From Spinellus fusiger (Eukaryota > Mucoromycota > Mucoromycetes > Mucorales > Phycomycetaceae): 64,000 nt of DNA. This document shows positions 12,587-24,594 of this stretch, piece by piece. The DNA is taken from NCBI GenBank assembly GCA_025094145.1, contig JALLLS010000069.1, positions 62,001 to 126,000 on the forward strand. Reading direction: 5' to 3'. Every line of letters begins with the position of its first letter. Positions within the stretch are counted from its first letter, which is position 1. The position numbers and the translations under genes are program-made. A model generated the notes under the pieces. That model saw only the letters and a list, made by a program, of their open reading frames with translations. It did not search any database and was not told the origin of the DNA.

Positions 12587-13397
12587 TCGCTGGCTCCTTC
12601 AATTCCAATACCTACTATTCCTCTTTCTTTCATCATCCATCGCCTTTTCTTCTTCTTCTATACACCTCTTGTGAGTGTTTTCTATAGGAAGAATGAACAA
12701 CAACAGCAACAACAGCAACAACAATGGCAGATATGTCTGTTCTATTCTTGATAGAGTAGAAGAGTCCATAGGTGTATCTATTAAAGTATGGACCCTCTTT
12801 TTATCCTTCTATCCCTTTATTTATAATGATAAACTATGTCTCTTCTGGTGAGTCACAAGGCAAATCAGACAAGCAGTGTATACCATTAGATTATACACTA
12901 TTTTATAACAAGTAGAGGAGAACAAGAAGAGAGTAAAAGAGAGAGATGTGGTGTGTGTAGATGTATGTATGTATAAAGGGGAGTCCGTGGAGTGTAATAT
13001 AATGTAGCTGTAGAAGGGGTGGATGTAGAGAGATGAGGTTGGATCCGTAGGAGTCTTCTGCAATAGCATGCAGAGCTATGTAGTAGTGTATAGAAGGTGA
13101 GTGAGTTGTATCTACAACAAGAGAGAAAAAGAGAACCCGACCCGATGTTTGCAAGGTGAGACACTTTCTCCCTTGTTTCTCTTATCCACGCCCCACTTCT
13201 TTACACTCTACATTGTATAAAATAAGAATAAGAATAAGAATAAGAATAAGAATAAGAAAAAGAAAAAGAATATAAAAAAAGAAAAAAAAGGAAAAGGAAA
13301 AGGAAATGCCACCGCTGTCTTGTCCTTTTTTTTTCTTAACGTCCATTCTGAAGAGCACTACAATGATCAGTTTTTCTTGTTCTCTTCTTTGTGTAGT
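12587..13397. other. Intergenic between convergent AP-2 mu and PPZ genes
   Basis: No gene supported. It holds CAACAA repeats (about 12697-12723), GT/AG-rich low-complexity DNA and an AAGAAT repeat followed by A/G-rich DNA at 13225-13305. Open frames here are low-complexity accidents. Confidence 0.55.
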
Positions 13398-15247
13398 TTA
13401 CCTCTTCTTGTTCTTCATTCTCTCCTTGGCCAATGGATGATCAGCCGGCGTCAACAGCTCAAAACTACACAGCAGCTCCTCACTGACACTCATGATAGCA
13501 CCAAAGTTATCAAACTCTCCACAGTAGTTTGGAGCACTGAACACAGTGACAAGGGTACGGTCATTGAAGAACTCGTAGCCATCCTCCACAACCATATGGG
13601 CACGGCAGACAAGATCCAAATCAAACTTGGCAAGGAACTCATTGATGACTTTTTTACCAAAACAATACGACACACCACGCTCGTTGTCTTCCCAGTCGAC
13701 CGTCACATCAGAGGGATCTGCCCACAAGAGATCATTGAGGAGACCATAATCAGGCACGTCGGTGGGACGCTGGATGTTTCGAATTTCGTCCATGCTGTGC
13801 AAAGAAGGCGAAAGACCGCCGTGAACACAAAAGATTTTGCCTGCGACCAAGCCAGCAATAGGAAGGGTGTTGAAAACATCCACAAAAGTACGCCACATTT
13901 TAGGACTCAAGCGTCGCTTACATTCATCGTAGAATCCGTACACTATGAAGATAGAAGATAATAATAATAATAATATTATTGGGTAGAAATAGAGATGAAC
14001 AGGTGTGTTTGTGTTGGTATGGATTAGTGCTTTTAGTATAAAGGTGGTGTTCTATATTATTAGACTCCTCTACATCTACATCTACATCTACACCCACACA
14101 CCTACATCTACACCCACACCCACACCCACACCCACACACCTACACACACTTCTACATTGTCTACATACATCCACCCCCACCTTTTTATATGCTAAAAATA
14201 GACAGAAAAAAGGAAAAATATCTTATGTCTGCTTACCTTTGGTGACATTAGCACATTCATGATTACCACGCAATAGGAAAAAGTTCTCGGGGTATTTGAT
14301 CTTGTAACATAGCAATAGCAGCATTGTTTCTAAACTCTGTTTTCCTCTGTCCACATAATCCCCCAAGAACAGATAGTTGCTGTTGGGAGGAAATCCGCCC
14401 ATTTCAAATAGACGAATAAGATCGGTGTATTGACCATGGGTGTCGCCCACGACCTTGACTGGAGGAGAGAGTTCAAGGAGAGACTAGAGAAGAAAAGCAA
14501 GGTATTGGCTTCCTTCTCTACAGACAGAGATAGAAAGAAAAAGAAAAAAGGAAAAGAAAGGGGACTTACTGGCTGACTAAGGAAGATTTCCATGGCAGTA
14601 CGGCAGATGGCATTGACCTCAGCATTCTTGAGACACAGCTGCTTGGGAACCTTAGATGTATGCCCTGCCTCCAGAAGCCGAGTGATGTAATCATCGATTT
14701 GTGCCGTGGTGGCATAGCGTGCATTCATGCTGACCATGGAGGTCGCTGTCAACTGGTTGATGGATCCGACGGTCAACTGACTTGGATCCGACTCAAGGGC
14801 AGGGTCCTGGGCAGAAGAGACAGACGACTGTGGAGGCCAAAAGTCAGACTGGGAGAGGAGCTTGTGCTGCTGTGGGTGGGCCACCTTGCCATGGAAGGGG
14901 TCTTGTGTGGGTGGGTGTGTGTTCTGCTGGTCGTCTGCTGTGTCCTGGACTGGTGTGGCAGGGTCTGTGCTGTTGTCTGTGCCTTCTTCCTTGGCGTCAC
15001 CCTTGTGCACTGGGTAGTTGGGATTGAGCTCGGCAAGTGTGGAGGGGCCTCCAGGATGGTTGAGGGAGGCACGTGGAGGGAGGGAGGAACGGTGTTGGGA
15101 GTTGATGAGAATAGAACTGACAGAGTGGGTGGTGTTGGTACTACACTCATTGTCAGCTGCCATCTGTTCTAGTCGCGAGGGAGGAGGCATACTTTTGGTG
15201 GAGCGTCTGTCCTTGCGACCGCCTTTCTTGGAGGTACTATTGCCCAT
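13398..15247 (-). CDS. PPZ-type serine/threonine protein phosphatase
   Basis: Three exons (14570-15247, 14237-14483, 13398-13942) give 489 residues. The start MGNSTSKK is a good N-myristoylation signal, as in yeast Ppz1/Ppz2. A Ser/Thr/Pro-rich, probably disordered extension of about 180 residues follows. The catalytic domain then starts near [15 protein letters not shown]-family metal and catalytic motifs are all present: GDTHGQ, GDYVDRG, RGNHE, HGGLSPS and [26 protein letters not shown] is typical of PP1/PPZ. In yeast this phosphatase acts at the plasma membrane on K+ transport, salt tolerance and cell integrity. The N-terminal extension and myristoylation signal favour PPZ over PP1. Intron 2 (13943-14236) is long and packed with CACCCA and ACATCT repeats. 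Confidence 0.9.
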
Positions 15248-15910
15248 AGCGTATGGTCTTTCTGGTTTTATGTCCTGGAGAGTAGAAGGGATTCGTTCTG
15301 GTGTCTGTGAATGTCTATAGAATCCACACACCTATGTCAGTGTATATAGTGGCACTGGCTGGCTGACGAATGGACTGACGGATAAATACCTGCTGATAAA
15401 TACAGGTAGGCAGATCAATGAAGAGGAAGAATGTGGCTGCCGTGGAAATACAAAGGTAGGAGAGTTGAAGAGTTGGAGAGTACAAAGGTAGGAAATTAGA
15501 AAAGTTAAAAAGTAGGAAATTAGGAAATTAGAAAAGTAGGAAAGAGAAAGAGGAAAAAAGAAAAGAAAGTAAATATTATGAGAAAGTAGATATGTCATTG
15601 GCGGACTTTTTTGCATGATTCACAATGAATGAAAAGAAAAGGGTGCCTCATGGCTGTCCACGAATCAGGAAATTCGCCATGTTGAGTTTGAGCTGATATG
15701 TGAGAGTGAAAAGACATGGCAGTCTATATAAAATACATAATATAAAATATGTATATAATACATAATATGTATTTATAAAGGTCACTGTGGGCTGCCTCTT
15801 TTTTTTTCTTTTTTCTTTCTCTCTCTCTCTCTCTATAGATAGAATAGAATATATATATATATATATATATAAACGCTCCAGAGCATAGAGTCACTGTTCT
15901 ATCTATTTTA
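15248..15910. other. Intergenic between PPZ and Zds1-like genes
   Basis: The 5' flank of PPZ holds repeated AGTAGGAAATTAG-type units at about 15475-15545. A (CT)n tract at about 15820-15833 and a (TA)n tract at 15850-15870 follow near the end of the Zds1-like gene. No gene is seen. Confidence 0.5.
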
Positions 15911-18195
15911 TTACAAGGAAGAAGAGAAACACGGTGATGAATGCATTGCTTGGTATTGGCTACTCGGAATAGGCTGGTATCGACTCTTCTTATGCTTATT
16001 CTTGGTAGGCTTGGTGCTATTAGATGGGGATGCGGCTGGAATAGAATGAGATGTGTTCAGGTGGGAGGAGGCGGGAGAAGAGGAATGGCGAGTAGGATGT
16101 CTCTTTGGAAACCCGTGATGAGGAGAGGAGGTGGGAGAAGAGGAATGTCGAGAGGGATTTCGCTTGGAGCACACATTATTAGGAGAGCAAGAGCCTGTCT
16201 TTATGAGAGGAGTGCTACTATGAGAGGATGTGCTGTAGTGTGGACTGATCAGTGACAGATACCAAAATATGAGATTGGAAATCAACACTTGGTCATGCAG
16301 TGAACGACGAGCACGGATCAGCTTCTGATGCGACAGGCGGTACATGGCACGCTCAACATGGATGGCCAATCGACAGGTCTGAAATTGGTATTTTGGCTTT
16401 GGTATAGTAGAAAGAGAGGAGACATCTGCAGGCTTGGGCAGAACAGGATCCGTCTTCTTCTTTCTTGGCATCTTGAGTAATGGCATTAGGAAAGAGAAAT
16501 TGAACTTCTTTGAGGGTGTTGGGAGAAGAGGGGGGGTAATGGCCACTATGTTTGTGTTCTTATGGGGCGTGTTCTTATGGGGCATAGACTCATCTTTAGT
16601 GGCCATCTTCTCATGCTTAGTGGTATTGCTTTTGCTGTTGAGTATATTCTTGAGCCATCCTACAGTTAATCTCTTATTCCTTGAAGAAGGAATCTGCTCA
16701 GAAAGAGATCTCTTTGGTGGCTCAGGAAGAATCTTTACAGGCTCAGGAAGAATCTTTTTGGTGGGCTCAAAGAGTGTCTTTTTGGTGGATCCAAGAATGG
16801 GTCCTGATGAGAGAGAGGGTACAAGTGACAGTGGGATTTTCTTTGGCAGCAGTGAAAGTTTCCTTGGCAGGAGTCTAGACATTGGCTGTTCTTTGGGAAT
16901 CTCTTTGGGCAATAACTTGCTCTTTGGCTGTTCTTTGACTTGTTTCGTTGTCAGCAGCTGTTCTTTGGGTAGCAATTTGCTCTTTGGTGGTTCGTCTGGC
17001 TGTAGTTTGGTCAGTGGAGTCAGTGGAGTCAGTGGAGTCAGTGGAGACACTGAGATCAAAGACAAGTCCTCGTGTGTCTCCACTTGCTGCTGCTCCACTC
17101 TAGGCAGCGATGTAGTAGGAGAAAGTAGATTCTCTGCCCCAGAAACGCGTGGTAGGTTGGGTGGTGAATAATAGTCTAGACTGGCATTTCCAAGGTCAAT
17201 CCATTCACTCACTGGCACTGGCCACACGGGGAAGAGAGGATTGAAAGGAAGTGTAATGTCCTGCAGCATCTCCACTGTAGCATCACGGGGATAGGTGTTT
17301 CTCACTGGCTCAGATCTTCTACGGCCAAGATTGGCTTCTAGAAAGGGATCGACGCTTAGAGTGGGTGGATCGAGTCTGGCATCTGCAGACAAAGTAGACC
17401 GACGAAAGAGGGATCGAGAAGGCAATAGCGTGGATCCACAGCCTTAGATAGGTACGGATAGGTATCAATAGATGTAGATGTAGATGTAGATGTATAAACA
17501 GGGTGTTATTCTGGTGGGTAAGTATCCTTCTCACTACTTCACTGCTTCACAAGTACCTATCTGCTTGGCTCTGTCTTTTACACTGCCAAGAGACCTGCTG
17601 TGTCGGTGCATTGTCTCCTGTGAATAAGAAGCAGACAACTGGGAGGGTCTTCTTTTCATAGGCTTCTCTGTTGGCTCCACATGGTGGGTTTTAATCCAGG
17701 TAGCAAATTCATCGTGAGCAATCTGGGGTGGCTGGTGGGAGGGCGCCCTAAGATCCATGGCCAACATCAGTTACTCTGCAGAGATGTTTCTGTTACCATG
17801 CTATTTAATTACCAAACAAGATCTGGGGCAGGTGCATTCCTCTCTTCTCCTGGTACTGAGTGACAGGAAGGAGACATGTCCCTTGCGGGTGTCGTGGTAG
17901 TGTTTCCAAAAACAGGCTGTGGTGGGCGAAGATGGGATTGTACACTGAAAGCACTGGGATGAACACTGTCCAACAGAAAGAATAGGTCTCCCTCGATGGT
18001 CTTGGCTGTGTCTGACAGTGGTGTTTCGACACCCGTTCCAGTATCTGATAATCGCGAACAGGTGTCACTGTCGGTTCCGCCGTCAATACTTTCATCAGAC
18101 AGCTCCATATCATTCATTGACAGTGGCCATTCTTGCTTCCTAATATCTGTCTCCAACAATGCCCAAGCAATCTTCTCGTGGAACTCTAATACCAT
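15911..18195 (-). CDS. Zds1/Zds2-like regulator of PP2A
   Basis: Three exons (17813-18195, 17557-17747, 15911-17442) give 701 residues. A Zds C-terminal domain is recognisable at about residues 545-595: RLAIHVERAMYRLSHQKL, then LHDQVLISNLIFWYLSLI. In yeast this domain binds the PP2A B subunit Cdc55, and Zds proteins control PP2A in mitotic entry and exit and in polarity. The N-terminus (MVLEFHEKIAWALLETDIR) is followed by an acidic Ser-rich stretch. The middle is low complexity, with repeated PLTPLT units and reiterated KSKLLPKE-like blocks, probably disordered and phosphorylated. The Ser/Pro-rich tail after the domain has two near-repeats of RHSSSP. The gene lies upstream of PPZ on the same strand, with 663 bases between them. 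Only the C-terminal domain supports the name. Confidence 0.8.
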
Positions 18196-19794
18196 GGCAA
18201 ATGTCGCTGCTGGAGTGTTCTTTGAAGAGTTGAATTAAGAATTGAAGAAACAAAAGAAACACAAAGGCCTCTCTCTTCTCACTCTATTTTTCTTTTTTTT
18301 CTTTCTTTCTTTCTTTCTCTTTTCAAGCAGCAGACAGTAAAAGGCTAAACTAGGAATAGAAGAGAAAGAGAAGTGAAAATAAAAGCAAGTCAAGCAATAA
18401 AAGGGGGATTTGAAGCAGAGATTCAAATCTCTATCGTCTTGACATCTCTTCCGCCTTCCCACAGTAGCACAATGGCATTGAAGACATGTGTAGATGCATG
18501 CATAGATGAGTATAAATGCAGGCAAAATGGTGTGGTCTCCCACATGATTGGTTGCTATGTTACCGCCCTCTCTTATAAGTGTGTATCCTAGTGATGGAGA
18601 GAGCGCCATCCATCCTTTTTTAGGAGAAAATAAAAAGGTGTATTACACACTAAGCGTCAAAGATAAAGTTAAAAAGGCGGATCGGTTTTATTGTCATAAA
18701 AAGCTATTTCTCCGCTGTGAAATACTCTATTTTACACTTGTACTTGAGAAAACTTTCATACTCTAAAATGCTACTCTATCACAAACGCCACATTCTAAGA
18801 TTCATACTATAAAAAGAGAGAAATGCGTCAATTATTATTCTTTTTTTCTTTTTTAAATAAAAGAACAAGGGTATGAAAAGAGATGAAAATAAAATGTTTG
18901 TTTCATAACTAAGAAATACGACTGCAGTGATCCTCCAACAAAAAGAAAGAAAAAAGCCGTGCTTCAACTCTATTGAAACGAAATCCTCTCAGTCACAAGC
19001 CCACTAGAACAGTAGACCGGTAGTCGAGAGAATCATTTTTATTCTTCCACGAGTGTAACGGAGAATGATCATAAAGTAAATCCCACTTTCCCTTGTTCTT
19101 TCCACTAAGAAAAGAAGAGAAAGGAGGGGATTTCGACCATTCACCTGACAAAACTTGTGGTTTGGGTTGCTTTTTCTTTCTTTTTTTTGTTGGAAACAAG
19201 TTTTTTCTTGTCTCTCTCTCTTTCATCCAACAGTCCGTACCAAAATAGAAAACAATAGCAGAAATAGAAACTTACTCTTGGTATCGACGGAAGCACAGAA
19301 TAGAATGAGATGAAAATAGAATAAAATAGAAATAAGGAAGAAATAAGGAGGAAATAAGGAAGAAATAAATAAACACAACAAACAAACAAACAAATAAAAA
19401 TTCTTTCATTTTTCCAACTTGTGTTTTTAAGCCCTATTTATACTTTTTTATTCTTTTGAAATTATCAGCTGAGATTTGAAATGTTCTTGCTTATTTCTCA
19501 AGTCACATAGGATAGCAGCAGACAGAGAAGAAAAGGAAATTAAAGAGTCACACAATACAAAGTTGTATAGAAGAAAGAGAAATGTCCAATGCATATGTCA
19601 AGAGACAGGTGGATAGGGGAATAGGAAAAGAAAAGAAAAGAAAAAACAGAATAGGGGTGCAAGGTGTTGATGGACATTGTAAAAAGAGAGTCACACTTTT
19701 CGTGCTCTTGTTGAAAAGTGTGACTGTTCGTAATGCACTGTCTTTGTAGAGCACTGAACAGAGAAACAAGTAAATAAAGCAAGAGTAGGCAAGT
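18196..19794. other. Intergenic between divergent Zds1-like and TFIIIC genes
   Basis: 1.6 kb with no supported gene. It contains a CTTT repeat (about 18297-18320), A/T-rich DNA and A/G-rich tracts (19300-19400). A short open frame at 18373-18591 has no recognised domain and no clear splice partners, so I leave it out. Confidence 0.5.
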
Positions 19795-22390
19795 ATGTTA
19801 CGAAGAACCACTAGAGAGAACTCTTCTGCTAGAAAAACTGCCACTGCCACCAAGACTAAGACCACGACTACGACTACGACCACGACTACGACTACGACTA
19901 AGACTACGACCACGAATACGACTAAGACTAGAGGATCTGCTGTAGTGAAGTCAAAGAGAGTGAAGCCAGTCCCAAAGAGAAAACCAGACCTGGATGGGCC
20001 TACAATATATAACCTGTTTGAAGATGATACAAACAACAGAGTGGCCCACCCGCTTGTACATGCCTCTATGAAAGAATACAAGCGAGTGGACAAGAGGTGT
20101 GTGGCTGTCTTTTTCTTTCTTCTTCTTCTTCTTTTTATGCTGATAGGAGGAGAATGGTGTGGTGTCTTATAGAAGGGCTTCAGTCTTCCTTCTCTTTCTA
20201 TTTATCTCTCTATTCATCTATCTCTCTATGGAAAAAAAGTGAAGCCCTTGCTTATTTTTCAGATTCAGTAGACTCGATAAAAGTCACTGTCGGTCTATCC
20301 ACACCCAGTACAGTGACCCTTCCCAAGAGAGAAGCCCTTTGCTTAGGTGACAAGTGTATTGAACCCTTTTGTCGGTAGATGTGTATACTTATTGTAGATG
20401 TGTCTATGTGTCTTTGTGATTGTCTATCTGGATGGGGTGTAGATACTCATGTCGACTACAAACAAAGCTATGTTTTCAATAGTGGGTGTGCTGTATGGGG
20501 AATTGGCTTTTGTCCTAAAGTACCTGAGAAGGATACAACTCCAAACATACATTATCTTGCTACTGCAGGCTGTAGAGATCCTGGTCAACAGAAATACACA
20601 CTACTTCAGACACAGCCTGAAGGGTCGTACCTCAACTCTATTCAACTGTGGCGGATGGATCTTTCTCTTAATGGACCACAAAAACAACCTGTACTAGACA
20701 TATGTCTACTGCATGACTATGGTGTTGTATGGGATCTGAAATGGTGTCCCTATGGTGCCTATGACAATGTAATGATGAATAAAAGACAGTGAAAGGTTAA
20801 GAGAGGGAAGACTAATACCGAGCGACTAGGAACTAGTTGAGGACAGTATGGACAAAGACAAACTGCCAAAACTCGGTATTATAGCATGTCTTTTTGGCGA
20901 TGGAACTGTCCGTACTATTGTGGTGCCTCATCCGGTGGCTCTACGATCAAAGTACCCAGATGTTCAAGAAAACGAGACGCTCTACAGTAAGGAATCTCGG
21001 GTGTTGGTAGTCGTGGTGGTCGTGGTTGGATCCTAGGGATAAACATGTTATTCATCCATGGTATCATTGAAAGTGCAGATAACACGCGCTCGATGCACAC
21101 TCAGTCTACCTGGAACCACACCCACAGCCATGGCATGGGGTGGTGCTGAACTTCTTTCTGTTGGCCATTCAAGTGGTAAGAGAGTAGCTCACCTACTTTT
21201 GTGGGCACAATGATCCCCACTCACCGTCTCAACTATGGCATGGTAGGCCATATTGTCCTATGGAATATGTCTGAAATATTGAAGACTGGACTAGAGAAGA
21301 ATGAAAAAACGGCTCAAGGAAAAGCTATCGTATGCAATGCACCAAGCCATGATGGGTGTGTCATGTGTATTGAATGGCATGGCATTGTTAATCCAAGTGA
21401 ATATATCAGTTCTGGTGTCGATGGGAAAATCGTTTACCACGACACAACTGATCCATTCATTAGTCAAGTGCTTATTCGTAATCGAGGTAGAGTAGGAGTG
21501 CATTATTCCATGGATTACTGGATCCTTGTACAAGGGAGAAGAAAGAAAGAAAGAAATAGTATTCATCTTTCATTGCTGTCTTGAATGTAGTTATTGTCAA
21601 TGAAATGACATGGCCCAGCCACAGTCTAAAAGCAATCGCTCATGATTCTGATAATACAGTACTCATTATGAATCTTGATGTCACTAGCCAATTCAAAGTA
21701 TTAGAGCGTATGTTTTCAAGCTACGTAAAACCCTGGGGCATGGCATCTACAGAACACCATAGTTTTATTGCTGTTGGTCTTGTGGATGGGTGGTTGAGAA
21801 TAAACAATATAAACCAGATCCGGCGTAAATCAAAGGCAAGCTATCTAATTTATTTTATTTATCATATACATACTGTATGTGTGCTAAAGTCACCTGAATG
21901 ATAATAACACACCCTTCATGCCTAGCCATTCTTCCAAAGAACTGTCTACCTCTTATGCCATAATAAGGAAACAAATATGTATCAATACATTGAAGATGTT
22001 ACCTCTTCTGTAAGTTAGTGAGAAGAACAGTGACAGACACTGGATCCTAATGAATTGAATGTTCTATCTATCTTTTTCTATCAGGACGTAGATATCTTCA
22101 AGTACAATGTACCTTCCAGTCGTTATATGGATAACGCCGTTTTGATCTCCAGGGTAAAGACAAGATCACTTTTTTTAATGATATGAGTGTTGATATGTTT
22201 TTTTATGTATTAGGTGAACTGGAATCCCAACAGATCCGCAGCACCTTGGCTTGCCAGTGCATCTGTCTCTGGACTTTGTAGAGTTGATTTCGTTGGGTGT
22301 GGCATGGAATGGATAGAAATAGAGAATGATAGAAATAGAAGTGGAGATGATGAAGATGATGAAGATGATGAAGAACTAATCCATTTCTAA
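19795..22390 (+). CDS. TFIIIC WD40 subunit (GTF3C2/Sfc6/Tfc6-like)
   Basis: Ten exons (19795-20096, 20240-20346, 20443-20768, 20830-20986, 21074-21175, 21247-21486, 21591-21835, 21926-22009, 22085-22153, 22214-22390) give 602 residues. A basic N-terminus with a poly-Thr/Lys tract comes from an ACGACT-type repeat at 19860-19925. WD40-like blades follow, e.g. VWGIGFCP, VWDLKWCPYG, CVMCIEWHG and VNWNPN...WLASASVSG. The layout (long N-terminus, divergent propeller, acidic DDEDDE tail) fits the TFIIIC subunit that binds the B box with the largest subunit. The 3' end of exon 7 is ambiguous: a GC donor (AAG|GCAAGC) or a GT donor 42 bases further on both keep frame. The acceptor of exon 2 follows an A-run. 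The subunit assignment is by overall resemblance. Confidence 0.7.
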
Positions 22391-23069
22391 ATAAAGTGTG
22401 AAGAGGGAAGAAATGAAAATGTATCTAGTAGCAGTATCCTTAATAGAAGAGTCTTCTATCAACAACAGAGGCTCTATACCTGAGAATGTCTTAAAAAACA
22501 ATGAGTTTGTGAGTAAAATGAGGATTTTCGGTGCAACTACATAAGAACTTAATTGAACTTAAGATAATCTATTCTTTAATATATATTTTAATGACTCAAA
22601 GTGGCACCTTTATTGAAGAATAGATTGATGTTATAGAGCACTACGGGTAAGAAATAAAGTATTTTTTTTGTAAAGGAGGATTGCTCGTTTTTATTACGAA
22701 TTCACTATATAGGGAAACATCACAACTCTTGTTTTTGTGTTTTTCTATTTTTTTAGTTGTTTTTTGGGTGTAGAAATATAGTTAATCCAAGTAATTAAAA
22801 AAAAAGGATCACTGTTTTTTATTGGGCAATAGAATCAGATAGAAAACAGACAAACTTCCACTGTATGTCTATCTTTTTTTCCTTAAAATTGAATTTTGTA
22901 TCAAGTTAAAGGTGTAAGTCATTAGAATGTTGTTGCATATTACCTATTTTAAATAATAAACAAAGTGGATAACAATAGGTCTTTTGTACGTGTGTATTTT
23001 TATTTATTTATTTAAGGAATTATTAGACATTCTGTCTTTTTGCATGAGAAAATACAACAAGACACACTT
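22391..23069. other. Intergenic, AT-rich
   Basis: The 3' flank of the TFIIIC gene. No ORF, RNA gene or repeat structure that I can support. Confidence 0.5.
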
Positions 23070-24420
23070 CATTATCACTTTTTAGATAGTTTACCTGTAT
23101 CATAAGTTTCCGTCAGTTAGTTAACCGAGGCTCCAACGATCACTGGGGAAGGAGAAGGATGGAGATGAACCAGAAGGTTTGGATCTTTTCTTAGTTCCAG
23201 TTGTATCATTTGTGTCGTGCTTTCTTATATAAATATATATATCTACAACAACACTCTGGGCAGATGTTAATTTCCCTTTGAGACAACAGACTATGTCCAA
23301 AGCTTAATGTAGCAGTGAGATCACGATTCCAAAGCCTCAATGTCCTATCTTTTGTTTATGTTAATACAGCTTGAAATAACTCCTCAATAGACCCAATGTG
23401 ATCTTCATCAATAAGTACTTTGCGGATACCACCCGAGAAACATCTCGAAATAATGTTTTGCTTGATCACTGACACTGCCACACCATCGGTTTCTATTGTA
23501 CCTTGAAATATCATTGACATATCTATACTTTAGCTTTTGAACACCTTTGATTTTAAATTGATATGGCCCCAAAGATCAAACCTTTCACTTACATAGCTCT
23601 TGTTTTTCAAGATAGGGTGGTTGAGTATCTTGGTGTCTATCGTAATGTGAAAAACAATGAAGCTTTTACAAAGTGGGAAGCAGTTAAAAGATGTGTTTCT
23701 ATTCTCTTCGCATAGTTGGGCCAGCCTAGCAAAGGTGTACATATGTTTGGTTGGATTGGCTTTAACATCATAATAGATAGAGTTTATATATTTATATAAA
23801 TAGATAGTAAATATATAACTGGGAGGATAGAAGTCCAACAGTTCTTGTATTTGGCTAATGACCTTTTTGTTCAAGAAATCTATGGGTGCATCTTAGTGCT
23901 TTCATAGATAGATATGTATTGAGCATTGGTTATCTTGATTGGAGTGTAGGACGCATATTGGCACTAGTCATCTTTCAATAGGTTGATCTTCTCTCTTATT
24001 TGACGCACCCTGGGTGTGAGACTTGTTTTACCAGAAGCACTGCCCTCTCTGGTTTGCTTATTAACAAGAGACAAAACCACTTCACGGAAGAAATCTTTGG
24101 TTATGCACTCATTCAAAGCAGATCCATCTTCACTTTTGAGTAGATGAATCAAGATATACTTGAAGGATATATAAGTATGAGAAACAATAGTATTGATGTT
24201 ATGGACCAGGTCATGCAAAACAAGTAAATATTCAGAATTTCAACCAGTATCACATAAAGATGTCTTGATTTTCATTATTCTGGAAATCTTAGCACATAAA
24301 TAACTTGCTACAGGCTTCTCACCAGTCTCTTATAAAAATCAAATACATGTAGGAACACTAGGTTGATTCTATAAACATGTTGTATCTTCTTTAACTTATT
24401 CGTATCTTGTTGATTGTGTA
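23070..24420 (-). mobile_element. Fanzor-type (eukaryotic TnpB-like) remnant, N-terminal part
   Basis: On the minus strand two open segments (24218-23964 and 23874-23530) resemble the N-terminal half of a large multi-copy ORF family that I recall from Mucoromycota and relate to Fanzor/TnpB nucleases. Examples are VHNINTIVSHTYISFKYI with KDFFREVVLSLVN, and YDVKANPTKHMYTFARLA with FNCFPLCKSF and HITIDTKIL. Stops and frameshifts separate them. The catalytic RuvC half is not found here. A sister copy at 58590-59330 shares order and sequence. The Fanzor link for this half rests on memory of family members and is less secure than for the copy at 55.1-56.2 kb. Confidence 0.45.
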
Positions 24421-24594
24421 GCATTCTTAGTTCAGAAGAAATAAGGTGATCAAACGAATCTAATCGATGGTTTCAGATGCAGATTTCTTTTTAAATATAC
24501 TTTATCTTAATAGTGCTATAATTTCATGAAATCATTCGCTAAAGACGTGAAACTTTGGATAGATAAAGATAGTAGTGTTTAAGATTAATTAAAG

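Noticed and set aside
12821..13164. Three overlapping minus-strand Thr/His/Tyr-rich ORFs
   Set aside because: Low-complexity GT/TA-rich DNA between convergent genes; no domain or codon pattern of a gene.
18548..18566. Possible RFX X-box (GGTTGCTATGTTACC)
   Set aside because: The two half-sites are direct rather than inverted, so it does not fit the X-box arrangement.
18373..18591. 72-residue ORF with several Cys (ALKTCVDACIDEYKC)
   Set aside because: No signal peptide, no splice partner and no recognised family; probably promoter DNA between divergent genes.
20097..20378. Separate small ORF between exons of the TFIIIC gene
   Set aside because: It is intron 1 read through into exon 2; the downstream part continues the TFIIIC frame.
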